NCBI GenBank assembly: GCA_021809995.1
Contig: JAJZJT010000002.1
Location: 1-43,862 of the forward strand
Direction of reading: 5' to 3'
DNA: 43,862 bases
From: Actinomycetes bacterium
GTDB lineage: Bacteria > Actinomycetota > Acidimicrobiia > Acidimicrobiales > RAAP-2
The translations under genes were made by a program, and so were the position numbers. Shown here in pieces: positions 31,501 through 38,832 of this stretch. The notes below the pieces were generated by a model that saw nothing but the letters and a program-made list of their open reading frames with translations, had not been told where the DNA came from and did no database searches. Each line of letters starts with the position of its first letter. Position 1 is the first letter of the stretch.

Positions 31501-33087
31501 ATGGCACGAGACGGGGAGGACCGCGGCGGCGGGACCGCCGGGGCGCGCCGACCCGGCGGCGCGGGAGCCTCGCTGCAGCCCAACATCCTCCTCGTCGTCT
31601 CCGACCAGGAGCGGGCGTGGGAGTGGCTGCCCGACGGGGTCGAGCTGCCCTGGCGAGCGCGACTGCGGGCGGAGGGCCTGACGTTCGCCAACCACCACAC
31701 GCACTCGTCGCCGTGCTCGCCGAGCCGGGCGAGCCTCGTGACCGGCCGCTACCTGACGGGCCACGGCGTCCTCGACAACGTCATCATGCCCGAGCACCAC
31801 GAGCTGGAGCCGACGATCCCCACCCTCGGTTCGCTGCTCGCCGGGGCCGGGTACCGCTCGTCGTACATCGGCAAGTGGCACCTCTCCCAGTCGGCCACCC
31901 CCGACCTCGCCTCCTACGGCTTCGCCGACTGGGAGGGCAACGACCGCCACTTCATGGGGTGGGCCGGCACCGGCGTGCACTTCGACCCCCGCATCGCGGC
32001 GAACGCCGCCCACTGGCTCCGCACGAACGCCCGGCGGGGGGCTGGCGACCGGGGTGACGGCGCACAGCCGTGGTTCCTCACCGTCGCGCTCGTCAACCCA
32101 CACGACGTCATGTGGTTCCCCATCGACCAGCCCGGCTACGCCGAGGCCCACCCCGAGGAGGTCGCGGGCGTCCGCCGGCTCCTCGAGGCCGCCGCGTGGA
32201 AGGACGACGACCCGCTCCCCGTCTTCGCCGAGCGGTACCCCGAGGTGGTCGACCAGCTCCCCCCCAACTTCGACGACGACCTCCACACCAAGCCCGAGGC
32301 CCACAGGCAGTGGCGTTACGACCAGCAGCACGGCCTGTGGGGCTACCTCGACCCCCGGGACGCGCGCTCGTGGCTCCGCCACCTCGACTACTACGCCCAC
32401 CTCCACACGCTGGCCGACGAGAGCCTCGGGACCGTGCTCCAGGCCCTCGTCGAGGCCGGGGCGTGGGACGACACCGTCGTGATCTTCACGTCCGACCACG
32501 GCGACATGTGCGGCTCGCACGGCCTGCGCTCGAAGGGGCCCTTCGTCTACGACGAGATCATGCGGGTCCCGCTCGTCGTTCGCGTCCCCGGGCTGACCCA
32601 GCCGGGATCGGTGACCACGTCCCTCTCCTCCCACGTCGACCTGACCGCCACGGTGTGCGCCATCGCCGGCGTGGACCCGGCGAGCACCGCGTCCACCGTG
32701 CAGGGCACCGACCTCAGCCCCGTGCTCGCCGACCCGTCGGCCTCCGTCGTCGAGCACGTCCTCTTCGCCCAGGACTCGGCTCAGACCGAAGGGCTCAACA
32801 CCGTCCGCTACGCGCTGCGGGGCTTCACCGACGGACGCACGAAGTACGCCCGCTACTACGGCGTCGGCGGCGGCCTCCCCTCGACCGGGCTGTGGGGGCG
32901 GGACCCCGGGCGCAAGCGCTTCGACGTCGACTGCGACTTCGACGACAACGACCACGAGCTCTACGACCTCGGAGACGACCCTCACGAGCTCGTCAACCTG
33001 GCCAACGAACGGTCGAGGCGGCGCGCCGTCCGCGACGCCTACGAGCGCCTGCTGGCCTACGAGGCCGAGTCGTTCGTCACCTGGTGA
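31501..33087 (+). CDS. Sulfatase (type I), divergent from Ltp operon
   Basis: A 528-residue sulfatase. D35-Q36 (VVSDQERAWEW) is the metal pair and C72-SPSR in SSPCSPSRASLVTGRY the formylglycine motif. IGKWHLS follows, and TSDHGDMCGSHGLRSKGPFVYDEIMRVPLVV holds the distal metal and lysine residues. ATG 31501 is preceded by GAGGAG. It lacks a signal peptide. It is unlike the other two sulfatases in the window (754 and 515 residues). Ten bp downstream an FAD oxidoreductase begins. Its divergent neighbours are Ltp/DUF35 genes, so a sulfated steroid or similar polycycle is an attractive but unproven substrate. Confidence 0.9.
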   Translation: MARDGEDRGGGTAGARRPGGAGASLQPNILLVVSDQERAWEWLPDGVELPWRARLRAEGLTFANHHTHSSPCSPSRASLVTGRYLTGHGVLDNVIMPEHHELEPTIPTLGSLLAGAGYRSSYIGKWHLSQSATPDLASYGFADWEGNDRHFMGWAGTGVHFDPRIAANAAHWLRTNARRGAGDRGDGAQPWFLTVALVNPHDVMWFPIDQPGYAEAHPEEVAGVRRLLEAAAWKDDDPLPVFAERYPEVVDQLPPNFDDDLHTKPEAHRQWRYDQQHGLWGYLDPRDARSWLRHLDYYAHLHTLADESLGTVLQALVEAGAWDDTVVIFTSDHGDMCGSHGLRSKGPFVYDEIMRVPLVVRVPGLTQPGSVTTSLSSHVDLTATVCAIAGVDPASTASTVQGTDLSPVLADPSASVVEHVLFAQDSAQTEGLNTVRYALRGFTDGRTKYARYYGVGGGLPSTGLWGRDPGRKRFDVDCDFDDNDHELYDLGDDPHELVNLANERSRRRAVRDAYERLLAYEAESFVTW

Positions 33088-33097
33088 GCACCGACCG

Positions 33098-34600
33098 GTG
33101 AGCCGCCGACGCGACGTCGACGCCGTCGTCGTCGGGTCGGGACCGAACGGCCTGGCCGCCGCCTTGGCCCTGGCCGAGGCCGGGCGCACGGTGGTCGTCC
33201 TCGAGGGAGCGGCCACCCCTGGCGGCGGATGCCGGACGACCGAGCGCACGTTGCCAGGGCACCGCCACGACGTCTGCGCCACGGTCCTGCCGCTGCTCGC
33301 CGCCTCACCGTTCGCCACGGCGATCGGGCTCCTCGCCGACGGTGCGGTCCGGCTGCTCACACCTGAGGTGTCCTTCGCCCACGTCCTCGACGGCAGCCAG
33401 GCCGTCGCCGTCGCCCGTTCGCTCGAGGTCACCCTCGACGGGCTCGGACGCGACGGCCCCGCCTACCGGCGCCTCCTCGCCCCGCTCCTCGACCACGCCG
33501 ACGCGCTCGTCGGCGACGTGCTCGCCTCGCACCGATCGTGGCCCTCGGACCCGATCGCCCTGGCCGCCTTCGCCCGCCTCGCCGTCCGTCCGGCCACCGG
33601 CCTCGCCCGCCGGTTCGACGGCGAGCGCGCTCGTGCCGTCCTCGCCGGTCTCGCCGCGCACGCCACCCGGCCGCTCGACGCCCCGCTCACCGGCGGGTTC
33701 GCCCTCTTCCTCGCCGTGCTCGCCCACCACGTCGGCTGGCCGCTCGCCGCCGGAGGCACCCAGGCGGTCACCGACGCCCTCCTCGCCCGCCTCGCCGCCC
33801 TCGGCGTGGCGGTCGAGACGGGGAGCGCCGTCGGGACGCTCGACGAGCTCGACGCCTACGGGCCTCCTCGGCTGGTCCTCCTCGACGTCACGCCCCGCCA
33901 GCTCGCCGCCCTCGCCGGCAGTCGGCTCCGGCCGAGCCAGCGGCGGTCACTCGAGGGGTACCGCTACGGCCCCGGCGTCCACAAGGTCGACTGGGCGCTC
34001 AGCGAGCCCGTGCCGTGGCGCTCCGACACCTGCCGGGCGGCGCCGACGGTCCACCTCGGCGGCGACTTCGCCGCCGTCGCCCGAGCACAAGCCGATGTCG
34101 CCGCCGGACGCCACCCCGAGCGTCCCAGCTGCATCGTGGTCCAGCCGACCGTGGTGGACCCGTCGCGGGCGCCGGCGGGCCGCCACGTGCTGTGGGCCAC
34201 GTGCGCCGTACCCCACGGGTCGACCCGCGACGTGACCGCTCTCGTCGAGGCGGAGCTCGAGCGGGCCGCTCCCGGCTTCCGCGACGTCGTCGTGGCACGA
34301 GCCTCGACGACGGCCGCGGCAAGCGAGGCGGTCAATCCCAACCACGTCGGCGGCGACATCAACGGTGGCGCCGCCACCCTCGCCCACACACTCGTCGGGC
34401 CTCAGGTGCGCCTCGACCCCTACCGCACCCCGTTGCCCGGCGTCTTCCTGTGCTCGTCGTCGGTCCCGCCGGGTGGCGGCGTGCACGGGATGTGCGGTTG
34501 GCTCGCCGCCCAGTCGGCCCTCGGCGCCGAGGCGGCGAGGGCCTCGAAGAACGGCCGGTCGGCGAGGAGGGGGACGTCGGCGAGGAACAGCTTGCCGTAG
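33098..34600 (+). CDS. FAD-dependent oxidoreductase (phytoene-dehydrogenase-like)
   Basis: 500 residues from GTG 33098. GSGPNGLAAALALAEAGRTVVVLE is the N-terminal dinucleotide motif (GxGxxG). PGGGCRTTERTLPGHRHDVCATVLP and the terminal LCSSSVPPGGGVHGMCGWLAA are typical of the COG1233 (PYROXD2/phytoene dehydrogenase-like) group, which desaturates or oxidises isoprenoid or polycyclic substrates. The conserved part ends near 34540. The remaining residues (SKNGRSARRGTSARNSLP) are read from the antisense of the opposing ABC1 kinase gene, so the 3' ends overlap by 181 bp. It is co-transcribed with the sulfatase. Confidence 0.88.
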   Translation: MSRRRDVDAVVVGSGPNGLAAALALAEAGRTVVVLEGAATPGGGCRTTERTLPGHRHDVCATVLPLLAASPFATAIGLLADGAVRLLTPEVSFAHVLDGSQAVAVARSLEVTLDGLGRDGPAYRRLLAPLLDHADALVGDVLASHRSWPSDPIALAAFARLAVRPATGLARRFDGERARAVLAGLAAHATRPLDAPLTGGFALFLAVLAHHVGWPLAAGGTQAVTDALLARLAALGVAVETGSAVGTLDELDAYGPPRLVLLDVTPRQLAALAGSRLRPSQRRSLEGYRYGPGVHKVDWALSEPVPWRSDTCRAAPTVHLGGDFAAVARAQADVAAGRHPERPSCIVVQPTVVDPSRAPAGRHVLWATCAVPHGSTRDVTALVEAELERAAPGFRDVVVARASTTAAASEAVNPNHVGGDINGGAATLAHTLVGPQVRLDPYRTPLPGVFLCSSSVPPGGGVHGMCGWLAAQSALGAEAARASKNGRSARRGTSARNSLP

Positions 34601-35976
34601 CGCTCGAAGTAGAGCAGCTGCTTGCCGAGCAGGAAGGCACCCCGGTCGAACGCCGACGCCGTGCCCCCCGACTGGTCGGCCAAGCGGCGCAGCCGGCGCT
34701 TGGCCCGCAGCCGCCCGAGCGACGCCCTGAGCGAGCGTGCCTCGGCGTCGATCCCCTGGGCCCGGGCCGCCTGCAGCTGGGGGGCCTGGATGAGGGCGCC
34801 CAGGCTCACCTCGCCGAAGGGGCGCAGGAGCGTGGGCTCGACGAGGGAGCGGATGAACCGGGCCAGCTCGTCGTCGGAGAGCCCGAGGCCCTGCTGCATG
34901 GCCGGGCCGTACGTGGCGACCATGTGGGCGGCGACGTCGCCCCAGGCCTCCTCGTCGCCGAGGACACCATCGAGCACCCGGACGAAGAAGCGGTGCGTCT
35001 CGGCGTCGAGCCTCCCGACGATGCCCCAGTCGACGATGCCGAGCCGGCCGTCGCGCAGCAAGAGCATGTTGCCGGCGTGGACGTCTCCGTGGAAGGCACC
35101 CCACCGAACGGCCGTCACGAAGAACGACCGCACGACCTCCTCGATGAGCGGCGCCGGGTCGATGCCGAGGGCGGCCGCGCCGCCCAGGTCGTCGATGGGG
35201 ACGCCGTCCAGGAGCTCCATGGTGACGACGTTGCGACCCGAGCGCTCGGGGAACGGCTCGGGCACGACGAGCCGACTGAGGGGACCGCCGGGCAGGTCGG
35301 GCCGGGCGAGCAGGTCACGGAAGGCGGCGAGGGCACGCGCCTCGTTGCGCAGGTCGAGCTCCTCGCCGACCTGGTCCCGGAAGCCGAAGAAGATCTGGGT
35401 CAGGACTCCCGCCGCCTCGTCCCCGGTCTCGCGCGCCACCAGCTCGAGGAGGGGCTGGAGGAGGGCGAGGTCGACGGCGACCAGGGCTTCGATGCCCGGG
35501 CGAAGGATCTTGACGGCCACCGGGCGCCCGTCGGGCAGCGTGGCGCGGTGGACCACGGCGATCGACGCCCGCCCGATCGGCTCGGGGTCGAAGGTGGCGA
35601 AGGCGTCCTCGAGCGGCATGCCGAGGTCCTCCTCCACGACGGCCCGCACGGCGGCGAAGGGGACCGCCGGCCCCGTGTCGAGGAAGGTCCGGAACGCCTC
35701 GGCCGTCTCGTCGCCGAAGACCCCGGGTGACGACGCAACCAGCTGGCCGAACTTGACGAAGGTGCCGCCCAGCTCCTCGAAGGTCTGCCGGAGGGGGACG
35801 GCGAGCGCCGACAGCGGCGGACGTCGCCGGGGCCGGCGGCGGGCCTCGCCCACGGCCACCGGGAGGAAGTGCCGGGCCGCCATGCGCCCGACTTCGACCC
35901 CCCGCCGGGCCCGCTCGGCGCGCCCGGGGCGGGGCAGGCGCCGGGGGAACACCCGGGGTGCGCCGGCTGGAGGCAT
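34420..35976 (-). CDS. ABC1/UbiB-family protein kinase-like protein
   Basis: 518 residues. FVKFGQLVASSPGVFGDE is the KxGQ motif, VAVKILRPG the ATP-binding lysine, and HGDVHAGNMLLLRDGRLGIVDWG the catalytic loop with DWG in place of DFG. In bacteria the family supports quinone biosynthesis or lipid handling; in actinobacteria the role is less clear. ATG 35976 has no Shine-Dalgarno but carries TAGTGT 6 nt upstream. After LADRPFFEALAA (about 34540) the C-terminus (APRADWAASQPHIPCTPPPGG...) is antisense to the FAD oxidoreductase, consistent with loss of the original stop and extension. Confidence 0.9.
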   Translation of the reverse strand: MPPAGAPRVFPRRLPRPGRAERARRGVEVGRMAARHFLPVAVGEARRRPRRRPPLSALAVPLRQTFEELGGTFVKFGQLVASSPGVFGDETAEAFRTFLDTGPAVPFAAVRAVVEEDLGMPLEDAFATFDPEPIGRASIAVVHRATLPDGRPVAVKILRPGIEALVAVDLALLQPLLELVARETGDEAAGVLTQIFFGFRDQVGEELDLRNEARALAAFRDLLARPDLPGGPLSRLVVPEPFPERSGRNVVTMELLDGVPIDDLGGAAALGIDPAPLIEEVVRSFFVTAVRWGAFHGDVHAGNMLLLRDGRLGIVDWGIVGRLDAETHRFFVRVLDGVLGDEEAWGDVAAHMVATYGPAMQQGLGLSDDELARFIRSLVEPTLLRPFGEVSLGALIQAPQLQAARAQGIDAEARSLRASLGRLRAKRRLRRLADQSGGTASAFDRGAFLLGKQLLYFERYGKLFLADVPLLADRPFFEALAASAPRADWAASQPHIPCTPPPGGTDDEHRKTPGNGVR

Positions 35977-35982
35977 GGCTGC

Positions 35983-35988
35983 ACACTA
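35983..35988 (-). promoter_or_regulatory. TAGTGT -10 element, leaderless start of ABC1 gene
   Basis: On the reverse strand TAGTGT, 6 nt, then ATG 35976. No ribosome binding site lies between. The opposite strand has TAGGGT (36055-36060) for the divergent PPOX gene, making a compact divergent promoter. Confidence 0.5.
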
Positions 35989-36054
35989 CGGCGCACGTGC
36001 GTCCCCCCGGTCACGCGTCGGACACGCCGTCCGACCCTCGACCGACGCCGAGGC

Positions 36055-36060
36055 TAGGGT
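36055..36060 (+). promoter_or_regulatory. TAGGGT -10 candidate for PPOX-SDR genes
   Basis: TAGGGT ends 9 nt before an in-frame GTG (36070) and 48 nt before ATG 36109, which has its own GGGGAG ribosome binding site. The transcript start is expected near 36067. Confidence 0.35.
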
Positions 36061-36108
36061 GACCGCCGGGTGCCGGGTCGGCCGGCGAACGACCCGGGGG
36101 GGGAGCCG

Positions 36109-36768
36109 ATGCCAGAGCCGAGCCGTACCACCTCGTCGGAGCCAGCGGCCAGCCCGGCGACGACGTCGGCGGGCGACGCGGGACCGGCAGGGTGCGCCGC
36201 CGGGAGCCCGCTCGACGACGCACTCGACGACGCACTCGACGACGCGCCCGACGACACGGCCACCGCGGCGATGGGGCACGGGGTCAAGCAGCGCGCCCTC
36301 GTGCGGATGACGGCCGACGAGGTCGATGCCTTCCTCCACGAGCGGCGTCCCCTGACCCTGTGCACGCTCAACCACGACGGGTCGGTGCATGCGGTGGCGA
36401 TGTGGTACGGCTTCCTCGACGGCTGCGTCGCCATCGAGACGAAGGCCAAGTCGCAGAAGGCCGTCAACCTGCGGCGCGACCCTCGGGTCACCTGCCTGAT
36501 GGAGGACGGCGACGCCTACGAGGAGCTCCGGGGGGTCGAGCTGGTCGGCCGGGCCGAGCTGGTCGACGACCCCGACCAGCGCTTCGCGCTCGGCGTCGAC
36601 CTCTTCGAGCGGTACTACGGCTCCTATGGCGAGGAGCTACGCCCGTTCATAGAGACGATGCTCCACAAGCGCGTCGTGGCCAAGGTGCACGTCGAGCGGA
36701 CGGTCTCGTGGGACCACCGCAAGCTCGGTCTGCCGCCGACCCGGCCGGCCGATGGGGCCGGCTCGTGA
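36109..36768 (+). CDS. Pyridoxamine 5'-phosphate oxidase-like (PPOX/FDOR) protein
   Basis: 219 residues from ATG 36109, which has GGGGAG before it. Residues 1-60 are low-complexity (Ser/Ala/Thr, then [15 protein letters not shown], encoded by 12-bp tandem repeats). The split-barrel flavin-binding domain follows: [55 protein letters not shown]. The family uses FMN or F420 to reduce or oxidise small molecules. An ATG near 36271 ([13 protein letters not shown]) would give a shorter, more canonical protein. It overlaps the SDR gene by 4 bp, suggesting two redox steps on one substrate. Confidence 0.85.
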   Translation: MPEPSRTTSSEPAASPATTSAGDAGPAGCAAGSPLDDALDDALDDAPDDTATAAMGHGVKQRALVRMTADEVDAFLHERRPLTLCTLNHDGSVHAVAMWYGFLDGCVAIETKAKSQKAVNLRRDPRVTCLMEDGDAYEELRGVELVGRAELVDDPDQRFALGVDLFERYYGSYGEELRPFIETMLHKRVVAKVHVERTVSWDHRKLGLPPTRPADGAGS

Positions 36769-37553
36769 TCCTCGACCGCTTCACCCTGGCCGGTCGGGCG
36801 GCCGTCGTGACCGGCGCCGGGCGTGGCATCGGCGCGGCGACAGCGGTCGCCCTCGCCGAGGCAGGTGCGGACGTCGTCGTGGCGGCCCGCACCCCCGCCC
36901 AGCTCGAGGAGGTGGCCGACCGCGTCCGTGCTGTCGGGCGCCGCGCCGTCGTCCACCCGGCCGACCTGTCCGACCTCACCGCCATGCCAGCGCTCGTCGA
37001 CACGGCCGTCGCGGCGCTCGGACGCCTCGACCTCGTGGTCAACAACGTCGGCGGGACGCTGCCGCGCGCCTTCCTCGACACGACGCCCGGGGAGCTCGAG
37101 GCCGCTTTCCACTTCAACGTGTCGACGGCGCACGCCCTCACGCGCGCCGCTGTTCCCGCCCTCCTCGACCAGGGCGGCGGCTCGGTCGTCAACATCTCGT
37201 CGGTGATGGGCCGCCTGAGCGGCCGCGGCTACCTCGCCTACGGGACGGCAAAGGCGGCCCTCGCCCACTACACGCGGCTCGCTGCCGCCGACCTCGCGCC
37301 CCGCATCCGGGTCAACGCCGTCGCCTCGGGCTCGGTAGCCACCTCGGCCCTCGACATCGTCATGCGCTCCGACGAGCTGCGAGGCGCCATCGAGGACGCC
37401 ACCCCCCTCCACCGGATCGGCGATCCCGAGGAGATCGCCGCCGCCGTCGTGTTCCTGGCGTCGCCGGCGGGGTCCTTCGTCACGGGCAAGGTGATCGAGG
37501 TCGATGGGGGCACCGAGGCCCCGACGTTGAGCCTCGGCCTGCCCGACCTGTGA
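36765..37553 (+). CDS. Short-chain dehydrogenase/reductase
   Basis: 262 residues from GTG 36765 (GTGA overlap with the PPOX gene). TGAGRGIG (16-23) binds the nucleotide, NNVGG is the NNAG-like motif, NISS contributes the catalytic Ser, and [11 protein letters not shown] the Tyr-x-x-x-Lys pair. GKVIEVDGG is the usual C-terminal strand. It is a classical SDR, 7-alpha-hydroxysteroid or FabG-like in appearance, oxidising or reducing a hydroxyl/keto group with NAD(P). The substrate is unknown; steroid-type chemistry would fit the neighbourhood. Confidence 0.92.
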   Translation: MILDRFTLAGRAAVVTGAGRGIGAATAVALAEAGADVVVAARTPAQLEEVADRVRAVGRRAVVHPADLSDLTAMPALVDTAVAALGRLDLVVNNVGGTLPRAFLDTTPGELEAAFHFNVSTAHALTRAAVPALLDQGGGSVVNISSVMGRLSGRGYLAYGTAKAALAHYTRLAAADLAPRIRVNAVASGSVATSALDIVMRSDELRGAIEDATPLHRIGDPEEIAAAVVFLASPAGSFVTGKVIEVDGGTEAPTLSLGLPDL

Positions 37554-37591
37554 GCCGGCCGGGCCCGCCGGCCCGGCCTGGCGGTGAGCCC

Positions 37592-37647
37592 GCCCCGTGC
37601 CCGGGGCGACGCCACCGCGATCACCGCGAGCAGCCCCGAACGGGGCT
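37592..37647 (+). other. Two consecutive hairpins upstream of DHDPR-fold gene
   Basis: GCCCCG-TGCC-CGGGGC (37592-37607) and AGCCCCG-AA-CGGGGCT (37632-37647) follow the SDR stop. The second ends 22 nt before ATG 37670. They could terminate the PPOX-SDR transcript or structure the next leader. Confidence 0.4.
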
Positions 37648-37669
37648 CGTCCGAGAGGAGCAACCGACG

Positions 37670-38770
37670 ATGCGCAGCGAGCGACGTAGCCGGACCGGCA
37701 CGCCACGCTACCGGGTGGTCGAGTGGAGCACGGGCAACGTCGGCCGGCACGCCATCGCCGGGATCGACGCCCGGCCCGACCTCGAGCTCGTCGGAGTGTG
37801 GGTGTCCAACCCCGCCAAGGTCGGCCGGGACGCCGGGCAGCTCGCCGGGCTCGGGCGCGACCTCGGGGTCGTGGCCACCGACGACGCCGAGGCCCTGCTC
37901 GACCTCGAGCCCGACGCCGTCGTGCACACGGCCATGGCCGACCACCGCCTCCCCGACGCCCTCGCCGACCTCCGACGCATGCTGGGCTCGGGTGCCAACG
38001 TGGTCTCGTCCGGGCCCGTGTTCCTCCAGTACCCCTACGGCGTGGTCGACGACGCGCTCATCGCCCCCGTGCGAGATGCCGCTCTCGACGGCGGCGTCTC
38101 GCTGTTCGTCAACGGCGTCGACCCCGGCTTCGCCAACGATGTCCTGCCCCTCGCCCTCTCCGGCGTGTGCGAGCGCATCGACGAGCTGCGCTGCTCCGAG
38201 GTGCTCAATTACGCGACGTACGACCAGCCGATGGTCCTCTTCGACATCATGGGGTTCGGGCACTCGCTCGACGAGGTCCCGATGCTGCTCCAGCCGGGCG
38301 TGCTCACCATGGCGTGGGGCAGCGTCGTCAGGCAGCTCGCCGCCGAGCTCGAGGTCGAGCTCGACGCCGTCGAGGAGCACTACGAGCGGGTGGCCGCGCC
38401 CGAGCGGTTCACCGTGGCAGCCGGGACGATCGAAGCGGGCACCGCCGCCGGCCTCCGCTTCGAGGTGCGCGGCGTACGCGACGGGCGACCGATCGTGGTC
38501 CTCGAGCACGTGACCCGCCTGCGCGACGACCTCGCCCCCGACTGGCCCCAGCCGGCAGGGGCCGGCTGCTACCGGGTGCAGGTCACCGGCGAGCCCACCT
38601 ACACCCTCGACCTCCAGCTGCTCGGGTCCGACGGGGACCACAACACCGCAGGCCTCAAGGCGACCGCCATGCGGCTCGTGAACGCCGTGCCCGCCGTCGT
38701 CGAGGCCCCGGCCGGCCTGCTCACCGCGCTGGACCTGCCACCGGTCACCGGCCGCGGCCTGCTGGGCTGA
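37670..38770 (+). CDS. NAD(P)-binding dihydrodipicolinate-reductase-like dehydrogenase
   Basis: 366 residues from ATG 37670 with GAGGAG upstream. YRVVEWSTGNVGRHAIAGIDARPDLELVGVWVSNPAKVGRDAG is the N-terminal Rossmann domain of the DapB-like/2,4-diaminopentanoate-dehydrogenase-like group common in mycobacteria. The C-terminal domain contains GVDPGFANDVLPLALSG. It is not DapB itself: longer, and without the HHxxK motif. Related proteins are annotated as amine dehydrogenases or as unknown lipid-associated reductases. It stands 116 bp after the SDR gene. Confidence 0.85.
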   Translation: MRSERRSRTGTPRYRVVEWSTGNVGRHAIAGIDARPDLELVGVWVSNPAKVGRDAGQLAGLGRDLGVVATDDAEALLDLEPDAVVHTAMADHRLPDALADLRRMLGSGANVVSSGPVFLQYPYGVVDDALIAPVRDAALDGGVSLFVNGVDPGFANDVLPLALSGVCERIDELRCSEVLNYATYDQPMVLFDIMGFGHSLDEVPMLLQPGVLTMAWGSVVRQLAAELEVELDAVEEHYERVAAPERFTVAAGTIEAGTAAGLRFEVRGVRDGRPIVVLEHVTRLRDDLAPDWPQPAGAGCYRVQVTGEPTYTLDLQLLGSDGDHNTAGLKATAMRLVNAVPAVVEAPAGLLTALDLPPVTGRGLLG

Positions 38771-38820
38771 CCGAGCGCGCGGCGACGTCGCCGGCCGGCC
38801 ACGCCCGTGGCGGGCGACGG

Positions 38821-38826
38821 TAGGGT
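38821..38826 (+). promoter_or_regulatory. TAGGGT -10 element, leaderless start of ABC transporter gene
   Basis: TAGGGT is followed by 6 nt and ATG 38833, the same arrangement as upstream of the PIG-L and ABC1 genes. Confidence 0.5.
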
Positions 38827-38832
38827 CCTGCC

